Shown piece by piece: positions 51,698 to 61,432 of a stretch of 64,000 nt of DNA (its first letter is position 1; every line of letters starts with the position of its first letter). Origin of the DNA: Solenopsis invicta. Lineage: Eukaryota > Arthropoda > Insecta > Hymenoptera > Formicidae. A program made the translations under genes and the position numbers. The DNA lies in the NCBI RefSeq assembly GCF_016802725.1, contig NC_052667.1, positions 27,163,346-27,227,345 on the forward strand, given 5' to 3'. Under the pieces are notes generated by a model, which had not been told where the DNA came from, searched no databases, and saw nothing but the letters and a program-made list of their open reading frames with translations.

Positions 51698-54600
51698 ATG
51701 ACGGTTCGTTTTCCGGAAGTGATTAGAAGTGGATCGGAGGTGGAAGGTGAATTGACGGGACCAGCAAATCCAATAAGTCAATCGATCGATTGCGGCTGCG
51801 GTCAGCTACGATGCCCGAAATTGGCGAAATTTGCAACGCGAAAACTTTACGTAGGATTGATTTGTTGGATCGGTGTAGTGCAAGCTGCATCGTACGCTTA
51901 TTTTCACGTGACAGGATCCACGATAGCTAGAAGATTTCAAATCGATCTTGATGTAATGGGTGCGTTTTTTTCATATACGATGCAAAAAAATATTTAATTG
52001 AAAGAAACTTTCCGAAAGAAATTGCAAACATTTTATAATATTTAATTAATCAGAAACATCATTTACATAAATAAAAAATATTTTATGCATAAAATGTTTT
52101 AGTTATTATATTTCTTAAAATATATTTTAACACAAACCGTTTCTTTTTTTAATGAGTGTGAGAAATTTGGTATCTTTTTTTTTCATGATTGCTTCGATAA
52201 TAAAAATATTTAAAATTTATTTTATATGAAATTTGGATAAATTTAAAATACTTTTGATGCAAAAATCTCTGTACATAAAACATGTAATATTTTTGTACAT
52301 ATTTCTTAGGAAGAACTTATTCTTTTACAGATTGGATTCTTGTTGTGGCAGAATTGACACCTATTGTATTAGGATTAGTGGTAGCATATTGGGGTGACAG
52401 AATACATAGGACTTCATGGATAGGAGCGTTAACCCTTTTACAAAGCGTCTCATATTTCATCTTGATAATACCTCATTTAACACATAGCGTTCGTGTCATC
52501 GAAGAAACGCAAAACGTCACTCAAATGTCATTATACGCTGGTTAGTGCCCAAAACACACTCTGAAACAAAATAATCACACTTGGTTTATATAAAACTATA
52601 TGTAAATATTATTTAACATAAATCATTTGATTTGTTGACAGAAAAAATAATTTTTTTGTGTTAAAGACACGTTTTGAATTTCACAGATGATAGTCCAGAT
52701 TTATGCTCTCGCGGAGCATTGTCAAGGATTATTACAGAGGACAACGAGACCTGCTACTCTACTATTGTCATTATAAGTCTAGTACTGATCATAAGCGGGA
52801 TAGCAAATATTGCATACTATGCGCTAGGAATTTCTTATTTAGACGATAATACAAGAAAGAAAAATGTGACCTCGTACATCAGTGTAATAATCGCTCTGAA
52901 GATCATTGGAGTTCTTCTCGGCTACTTCGTGGGTTGGGGATGCCTTCGGTGAGGACTACGATTTACTTTAAACGTTATGTGATTATTATTATTATTACAT
53001 TTGCAATCTTTAAGAATAAATTACACATTATGAGAAATAGATATTAATACACATATATTTATTTTTAATCAATTATATTGATTCGCGTTCCAGGATAGAC
53101 GCGGAAAATTTCTCCGTTATAACATCCTATCAGGATCAAATGGGAGCGTGGTGGCTTGGATTTCCAATTTTCTCTATATTATTAGTGATTCCTGGCTTAC
53201 TGCTTTCGTGGTTCCCCAGAAGATTACCTTCAGAGGTGTAACGTAGACTATAATATAAATTTCTAAATCAAACAGTATAAAATAAATTTCTAAATTTATT
53301 AGTTATAAGACTTTATAACAAGAACTTGTTAAATAAATACTATAAACCATTTTTCTTCATATATTACATTCTCTTAAAAAATTTTTCAGTTTAACGTAAT
53401 TATATTTATATTTATTTGTCGTAGGTTGTCGAACAAGCTGCAGCCTCGCTTCTCAATGGGACTGCAACAAGTAACCGATCTCCCCACCGAACGACCAATC
53501 AAAAGGTCGGCAGTCCCGCTTTTTTGCCGTCATTGTGCAGATTGATCACTAACAAGATTCTTATGTGCAACATTCTGGCTACGGTGTTCTGTGCGATGGC
53601 TCTTTTAAATTTTATAGCGCATGAGGATATCTTTTTGGAGTCCAGATTTCAAGCACCCAGACCGACAGGAATGCTCCGTGGTTTTAGCGATCCTTTGTAT
53701 TCCAGACTAGCTATTAGTAAGATTAATCAATATCTCTTTTAACACGTATGTAGATAGAAGAAAAAAAAACGCAATTATAGCGATATCAGTTTAAATCAGG
53801 AAATGTTTCAATTTTTCGAACATTGCCTTGAAATAATTATCAATAGTTATTTTTTTATATAGAAACAAATAAAAATAAAAATTTAATTTTGTTCTAAAAA
53901 AAAATTAAATGCAGATCTTTTTTCTGATCAGATTTTTTTACTTATAAAACAAGAATTACATAAGTAAATGAAAAGCAATGGCTAAATTACCAAGACTTAA
54001 AGAAAAGTGTGTAATTTCCACGTTATAGACATTAATATTACATAAGAATTAAAATAATTTGTATATAAAATAAAAACAATAATTACATTTCATTCTAGAT
54101 ATCATGAGACCCGTTGTGATTGGACTGATCGTAATCATCAGTGGTCTAGTATTATCCAAGGCAAAGCCACGCTCTAGATATATTATTGCTTACAGTTTTG
54201 TTATCGTGCTTTTGACATTAGCGATTATCATCGCACTAATCTTTGCCACTTGCGACAAACCACCTATCGTTGGTATAGACAAAGATCTGTAAGTAGGAAT
54301 TGATACTTGGAATTAGCATTTATTTAATATCAATAATATCATTTAAAATTAAAGGACAGGTATCGTATCTCATTTTGTTTCGCGGTAATTACACAGACGA
54401 GTAAAATTTATTAGCCGGCACATTTTACAGTGGCCCAATGTTGAAATATTGCAACAGAGATTGTCGTTGCTCTAAGGATGCCGATTTCCGACCGATTTGC
54501 GACACCTCGGGAAAGTTCACGTATTACAGTCCTTGCTACGCTGGCTGCTCCACAATCATTTACGTCGACGACGTGAAGATCTATAGCGATTGCACCTGTG

Positions 54601-56436
54601 TGGTGTTTATGACAGGGTGGGGTAATGACCAAGCGAAAGATGGCCCGTGCGATTCGATTAGATGCCAAGCCGGCTGGATGCTTTTTGAGGTGATTACATT
54701 TTCTGTTGTTTATAAATGTGTTTATTATAAATATTTAATTAATTAATTGTGATGTAATTATAATTAATTAATTATACGTTTGATTATTCGTTTAGTTATA
54801 TAATCAAATTTTGCAATCTAATAAATAAAATCTAATTGATTGAGGAAATATTTTTTTATTACGTTTGTTTCAGTTTGGAACTTTAGTGGCCTACTCTCTA
54901 ATCGCTTCCACTTTCGTAGGAGATTTATTGATCAATATAAGATCCGTCTTCAAGCAAGACAAAGCTATCAGCATAGGTTTCTGGATGACATGGATGGGAA
55001 TATTTGTTCATATTTTTGGCAAACTTCTTTATGAATTCGTCTCGCGTCAGGCATGTCAATATTGGGGCAGTCAAAAGACAATTTGTCATTTACACGATTC
55101 TGAAAAACTTGGAAGTTACCTGTGTTATCTAACGATAACATTCTTATCACTTTCTCTTTTGTTAAAAATTATTCTTTGGTTTTTCTGTAAAGATTTACAG
55201 TTGTATGAAGAAATTGAAACTAAAGACGAAGAAATTGCTGAGTTGCGAGAATTGGTCGAACCAGCAACAGCCGAGCAACCTGAAACATCAAATAATAATG
55301 GTAAATATTTTTTTAAAAAGTATTAAATTTAATTCTTTCGTAAAAAAAATTAGTTTCTTTTACTTATTTTATTAAACTATAGGTTCTTTAATAAAATAAA
55401 TTAAAAATATAAAATTAGCACATAAAATGTGATAATAATTGCAGATGGTGAAATGAGACAATTAGAGGCACTTGTCGAAGAACCAAGGACAGTACCGGAG
55501 AGAGCAACTCTGGAAGAAATTTCACCGACAGAAAAGGAAGCTACTCAAAAGAGCGCTTCTCCTAAGGTTTATCCCAAAGTAAACGCAGAACGTAAAGCCA
55601 TTATCCTTAACGGCATGATGGTCCCACACAAGTATCAGTCGGATTCAAACCCTCCAACAAATCGTAATTTGCAATCGACGATTCGAAATCTCGATTCCGA
55701 GGACGAGCTAGACAGTTCGAGTGACGAAAGTAAGAAACAGTCTAATGTACAAGTCGCTTACACGCCGTTAGAACTCGACTCTGATGTCGAGAGCGATCTC
55801 AGCAGCGTCGGTCCTAGATCAAGAAGACGTGTTCCCAGCAAGGATTACGATCAGGCTCGCGACGAGAACGATCGTCCCTCCTTGAAGAACACGTCTTTAA
55901 AACGTCGATTTCCCAATCCCGATCACTACGAGGACTCGCAAAAAAGACGAAATTCCAAATTTAAGAATCCGATTGATTATCAGGACAATTCCTCGAAGAC
56001 AAGCAGCTCCGAGTTTGCAAAGGAGAGTCAAGAGAGCAACGTGCCCAAACAAGGTGACTTCAACGAAGTTGGCATACCGATAGTGGATCCGTTTCTGTAC
56101 CAGAAAGGCAAGTCGGACGATACTGCGCACTCAAAGGACGTGAAATCATTGATTGATCGATACGAGCAGAACACGAGTCAGGAAACTCTAGACGAAGATC
56201 GATTATCAGTGAAGTCAGCAGAGGATACGAGAAGTCGACCAGAGAGCAAAATAGGTATACCTCTAGTAGCTATGGTTCCCGGTAGGTCATCCTCTCGAGG
56301 ACAATCCTCTTCAGGCTTTGGCAGTTCGCCAGATGTACAGGACAAGGATTCTGAACCACGTTCGGAGAGACTTGGGACTCCCAGTCCGAAAAATGTCGCT
56401 AAAGACAGCAAAGCAGCGCATCAAACCGATCTTTAA
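51698..56436 (+). CDS. Organic anion transporting polypeptide (OATP/SLCO family), long-tailed form, 9 coding exons, 1011 aa
   Basis: Twelve-helix plasma-membrane transporter of the SLCO/OATP family, which carries amphipathic organic anions. Exons read from splice sites: 51698-51959, 52331-52540, 52687-52948, 53094-53235, 53425-53716, 54099-54288, 54431-54689, 54874-55300 and 55445-56436; phases agree and the frame is open to the TAA. The ATG at 51698 follows a good acceptor (TTTCTTTTAG ending 51693), so a non-coding 5' exon probably lies upstream; the ATG at 51662 lies inside that intron tail. Helices fall near residues 50-70, 88-108, 113-133, 182-204, 218-240, 264-285, 337-356, 393-410, 418-438, 540-562, 573-593 and 621-643. 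GAWWLG of the family signature is at 262-267. A cysteine-rich Kazal-like loop spans about 460-530. Residues 650-1011 form a charged, serine-rich cytosolic tail, which is unusual because typical members total about 650-750 residues. It could be an Oatp30B-type gene, but I cannot confirm the subfamily. Confidence 0.9.
54431..54689 (+). other. Kazal-like extracellular loop 5 exon of the long-tailed OATP
   Basis: This exon encodes residues 453-539 and carries the cysteine pattern of OATP loop 5: C-x3-C-x-C, then PIC, SPC-x3-C, DCTC and two more cysteines. These are normally disulfide-bonded and needed for surface expression. The pattern is intact, which argues for a folded, working transporter despite the diverged signature motif. 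Confidence 0.85.
55445..56436 (+). other. Terminal exon encoding a 330-residue cytosolic tail ending in a PDZ-type ligand
   Basis: One exon encodes residues 682-1011. The sequence is rich in Ser, Asp, Glu, Lys and Arg, has clusters such as SEDELDSSSDE and SRRR, and shows no predicted membrane segment, so it is probably disordered. The last residues are HQTDL, which fits the class I PDZ-ligand pattern (S/T-x-hydrophobic). Codon content is unbroken over 992 bases and the acceptor (AATTGCAG) is in frame with the preceding donor (AATG/GTAAAT), so the tail belongs to the gene. Confidence 0.8.
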
Positions 56437-56781
56437 AAATTACTCTTACGTGATAGATGACGCATGAAAATGATGCGTATTTGAGGATATTTATGGTGTA
56501 ACCCAATAGAATAGAAGCACTATCACGATAAATTTATGTTTGCGAGCGATAAGAGGCTTTGACTGCCAAAGTACACAACGCTACACAATACTATCTCTGA
56601 CACCTGTCACGTTTGAGATATAAAACCTCCAATTTAATTTCATGTTTTAACAGACAAACAGTAAAATTTTACGCACATCTTCTTTATAAATCGTAACATC
56701 AGGTAGCTCTAATGATCATGCAGAATTGATACGTTGCGATAGATAAAAATACTTTTATCTGCGAGTAATCGAAACATTTCT

Positions 56782-56805
56782 AATAAAGGATAGCCGGTTA
56801 ATAAA
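56782..56805 (+). terminator. Two overlapping-range polyadenylation signals of the long-tailed OATP
   Basis: AATAAA occurs at 56782-56787 and again at 56800-56805, about 350 bases after the stop at 56436. Either could end the transcript. The choice is inference from position only. Confidence 0.45.
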
Positions 56806-57466
56806 ACGTATGCTATATTTCGTGTGGCATACTTTCATATTCGTATAGTTATCCTTTGAAAAACGTAACATGTATAACGACGTTCATTATAATCTTTTTG
56901 ATATTTATTATGGAATTAAAATCTATATTATAACCTAATTTTAGATTATTTTCCCTACCTGTTATTAATGACTTCTTGCTATATCACCTTATACGTACAG
57001 ATTAAAATTTCTTCTAACGCGTTGATAACAGCGGATACAGCATATTTCATCGTAAATAGATAAATTATGATACTTTTCTTTACTAATTCAATGTATAATT
57101 ATCATATGTACAATTATTTAACCTTATAGATGCTTCACGCTAGCACGAATCATTGTTTTCACCGTCGACGGTGTAAGCAATGCATATGTATGCTTTATAC
57201 ATGTATTAATTTAGCACCCGTCGTTTTCTTATCAAACATGAGTTCGAAATAAAGCAAATATTCATATCGTACGATACAACAATCTACGAATTCACTCGTT
57301 ACAACGATAAAAATTTTCATCGCAGTGTAATTAAAATTAATAAAAGAATCGGTGGTCGCGCTTCTCTTTCGCGAACACCATGGGTGATTTACCAACGGAG
57401 TCGATTCTATCTAGGTTACTACGAGCTTTAAATAGCTAAGGAGGTGCTTAAGGTACTTGTAAAGTC

Positions 57467-57472
57467 TTTATT
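57467..57472 (-). terminator. Polyadenylation signal of the Oatp74D-like gene
   Basis: TTTATT on the plus strand is AATAAA on the minus strand, about 130 bases past the stop codon at 57601. It would give a short 3' UTR that does not overlap the convergent neighbour's likely end. Confidence 0.45.
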
Positions 57473-57600
57473 TGTCGGTTCTCGCTCGCTCCGCGTTCGT
57501 CGTTCGATCTTTCTTGAAGATCTTCGATCGAAGTCTCTCTCTCTTCACGCGCGTAACGCGTACGCCGAAAAGGTGATTGAACTCGATCATCAATTATTCT

Positions 57601-60600
57601 TTAAAGCGTCTCACCGGGCTCTTCAGCTATATCTTTTAGTTCAATCTCCTCGTCAAAGATCTTCACGTCTTTGACGAAATACCAAACGCCCACGTCGAAC
57701 AGCGTACCGATCGTTACGAAACCTAAAATGACGAAAGGACTATCATACAAGAACAACGAGAACTGAACGTTCTTTGGATACGATCGTTTTGCGAGATACT
57801 CACTGGCAGCAGTGAAGTTCAACAAATACCTCAGTGCCTCGCCATTATACAGCCAGCAATTTCCCGTCCCTGAACAAGTTTTACCCCATACGAGACAGGT
57901 TTTGTCTAAAAAATAAAATATGAATTAGTCTTCAAGTAATTAACAATAAGTGTATAAGTATAGAGCTATACGGACATTTCCAATAACTTGAACTAACAAA
58001 ATCATGATGTGCTATCGTAAAAAAAAAAATAAAGTCATCGAAGATTTTATTTATCATTTGATAGCGTAACGTCAGAATATGTATGTCGATGGTATTAACC
58101 GCGCGCACACGTGTACAAATAAAGATTACCACTGACCTAATATGAAACCAAACAAAATAGGCGACGGTATAAAGGCAAAGAGACTCATTATCATTAATCC
58201 AAAGCCCATGGCAACCGCCTTGTCCTTCTCGTCGACGCATCTTACGGAAACCAAGAAATTCGACGCTCTTCCGGTTGCGCCACTAAATTTCAAAAGACAC
58301 ACCACCGCCAGAAAGATGTAGAACTTTTGCATACAATCGACCGGACAGGAACCTGGAACAGCCGTTCCCAAAGCTTCCACGGTGGGTTCGGTCGTTTCCA
58401 ATGGGACTTCGGTGGAGAACGGGAAGGATGTGATGTTGGCAAATGGATGCGCCAGGGAACGAGCCAATTTCGGTTTTACGCAGCTGCAGTCCGTATAAAC
58501 TTTGCTGTCGTTGTGGAAATGCTAGAGAAAAAAAGAAGAGATAAATATATTTAATAGAAATTACAGAAAATCTCGCCTTTGGATGTTGCAGTAAAAGTAA
58601 AATAAAAATATTACTTAAAAATATTTTAATAATAAAAATCTACTTAATTAAGATTTTTCATTTTTTTCAGAAACATTCTTTACGCAACTAGTTTTCCTAA
58701 GGCGAGATTACCTTTTGCAAAGATTGCGTAAAATGATATTAAACCTTTATACTGCGGCAGCCGGCGTGACACGCGGATATAAACGTTTGCCCATGCTCGG
58801 AACACACTGGATTATAGGTGACGTAGTCGCAGTGGCAGTGCTCGTTGCAGGGTAGCTGCGTCTTCAATTCACCGTTTGGCTGAATAGCAATCTGGTTGTC
58901 ATTCGCTGAGCAGCCGAGAAAGGCGTAAGAGATCATTCCTAGTATCGATATAATGCCAATCATGACGTTCCACGCCGCCAGATATCTAGCTTTCGGTTTG
59001 TACTTGGAGATGACCAAGCCGGACAGTAGAATCCCGAAGGCACTGAATACCAAGCCGACTGTGCCGGTGATCAAGGACGAGACGGACGCCGATTGCTTGT
59101 ACTGGGTCTCAATGTACTTGGGCATGAAGATCCAGTAGGGCATGTAGCCCATGAAATAGAAGACAGTCGCCAAATTGTTGCACATCAATGTCGTGTTCAT
59201 CAACAGGCGTTTGAACGTTCTGAACATGTCCGCGATCGATGCTGGTAGCTCGGATTCTTGCTCGCCCTTGATGCTCGAGGCCGATTTGTTGCGTTCTAAA
59301 GCTAGAACTTTGCGAGCTGCCGCTCTCGGCAGCGTCTTCGGGAAGAGAGCGATCACGCTTGCGAAAATGAAAAGGAGAATAGCCAGAATAATCCATCCTA
59401 GCCACCAAGCGCCTAACCACCTTAAATATTATAAATATAAATTTATTAGGTACGATTAATATAAATTTTTCTAAAGCATTTATGTATATATATATCGCAT
59501 AAACAATTCGTTTAAATAATCTGTCACTAAATTAGAGTAAACCATGTTTAATTGCAATGATACCACTAGTCCTATATAATACATACCTCGGGTCTTGCAT
59601 CGTAATAGTAGGAGTTAAAGTCGGGCTGATGTAGAACTTCAAGGAGAATGAGGCCAGTCCGTAGCCAATGGCGGGTCCCAGCATGCGCAGAAAATACGAG
59701 AAACTGATCAGTGCCGGCGTTTTCGACTTTTGTATGTTGTCGTCCATGTACGACACGCCGAGGGTGTAATAAAGGGAGCCACCTACTCCGGACACCAGTT
59801 GAGCTATGAAGAGGAGCACTTGCGGCGCAAAATTTCCATCTTCGGCCTCGCAATCAAGCCCGCGAGTTTCTTTGCCCAAGCAAAGAAATTTCCGATGTTT
59901 GTCGGGAATCACGCTCGAGTTTAACAAATTTTGCGGTTTTCCCCCGTATTCTTTGGTCAGGGATAGGGCGTCCTCGCCGGGGCCGTAGAGAAAGTGCGGC
60001 AACATCGTGAGACAACAGAAAAGTACAACCTGATGAAATAAACAACGGCGACATTTTATCAATATTCAGGAACAATTTAAAGCGCCTAAAGTCGCGAGCT
60101 TTGAAGTATCTATGTATCAATATTTTTCATTAATTCTAACTTTATTATTCTCATTTTCATTTATTATTTCTCATAATTCATTATCGTATCACGTACATAT
60201 CGTAACACGCTCTACTATCTGCTCGATATCTAGAGCATTCCGCAAGCGCCTCTTTACTGTTCGAAGAATGGATCGCTTAGCTAAGCACACGACGACGAGA
60301 GTACGCGATGGCAAGAGGCATGAATGAGCGTAGCTCTACGATTCTAACGCTTCCTAATTTAATTAAGAACCGACCAATCGGTGAGTTATGACGTCTACCG
60401 GCTCGTTCCTTGGGGCGTGTGCTGACAGCTGATTTCGTTTCTCGCCGACGCGAAAGTACTACGGCGCACGATGCACCATCGGATTAATCGCATACGTCGT
60501 GGATGCATGTGGTAAAACTTACGGTGTAAATACCGAAAGCGATCCATCGAGGCCTGTGACCCTTTCCTGCGTAATACGACAGGACGACCGATACGAAAAG

Positions 60601-61432
60601 CTGCGAGATGTCGTTACCCACTGTGATGAGACCTGCATGAGAAGAAAGTACGTGGCGTAAATTGTGCCGTAGCAATTCATTTAACGACGTTCCTCACGCG
60701 AACGCTAATTCCACATTGCTGTTAAAATTTAAAATTAATTGCAAGCTGCCTCGACAACATTTGGGACAACATTTTGAATCGTTCAAATTAGTAAGCTGCT
60801 AACTTTTATGAAATGTAAAGTAAATTAATTATTAATACTAAATTTTTACATAACTCAACAATTACATAGAATCAATAAAAATATAAAGCCAAAATATTTA
60901 TGATTCAAAATAAATAATTTAATACTTCATAGATTTTTTATATTTTAATTTTTCATTTGCTTGCAAACTCGTTCAATTTTTTTTTGTAAAAAACACGTCA
61001 AAATAAAGATATAAAAATAGAGATATAAAAATTGAACCTATCTTTATAATACAATACACGTATAGTATTTAGGCATAAAGAAAGAAAATCATACGTACCC
61101 GTCGTTTTGGAGGGTATTTTAAATCTCTTCTCAATGGTAGTGATGGTGCCATTGAAATAGGCATAACTGGCGGAAAATATACAGCCGAGCACACCGTAAA
61201 GAAACACGTATGCTTTTTTGTTGGCAAACTTCTGTAGGTTCGGACCTTTGAGGCACCATATGCCGCACGAGGTGTCGTCGGTGATCGGCAACTCCTTGAA
61301 GACATCATCGAGGCCTCTGGTCGGTGTTGTGGGTGTCGATGGTGTCGCGGGTGGCGTCGTCGGCACCTGCAGTAGCTTCAAGTTCTCCGGCCCGTTCTTC
61401 TCATGATTCGAATTGCTCGAGTTATTCTTCAT
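57601..61432 (-). CDS. Organic anion transporting polypeptide (OATP/SLCO family), Oatp74D-like, 6 coding exons, 750 aa
   Basis: Second SLCO/OATP transporter, read on the minus strand. Exons in transcript order: 61432-61099, 60632-60523, 60029-59587, 59420-58745, 58521-58137 and 57905-57601; all join in frame from ATG to TAA. The N-terminus is a Thr/Pro-rich cytosolic stretch, then CGIWCLKGP and helix 1 near residues 74-93. A conserved block runs EKRFKIPSKTTG then LITVGNDIS, followed by GKGHRPRW. The family signature DPRWLGAWWLG spans about 294-304. The loop-5 cysteines run PCNEHCHC, NPVC, ACHAGC, DCSC and SCPVDC. The C-terminus ends GETL. The compact length and the YGPGEDAL segment suggest the Oatp74D class; the Drosophila member imports ecdysone, but equivalence here is inference. 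The gene lies tail to tail with the other transporter. The donor after 58745 is the weak AAG/GTTTAA. Confidence 0.9.

Larger units (their letters stand above)
56437..57600. other. Shared 3' flank between the convergent transporter genes
   Basis: AT-rich DNA between the two stop codons, holding both 3' UTRs. A 14-base palindrome CACCGTCGACGGTG sits at 57160-57173. No further coding exon is visible. Confidence 0.6.
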
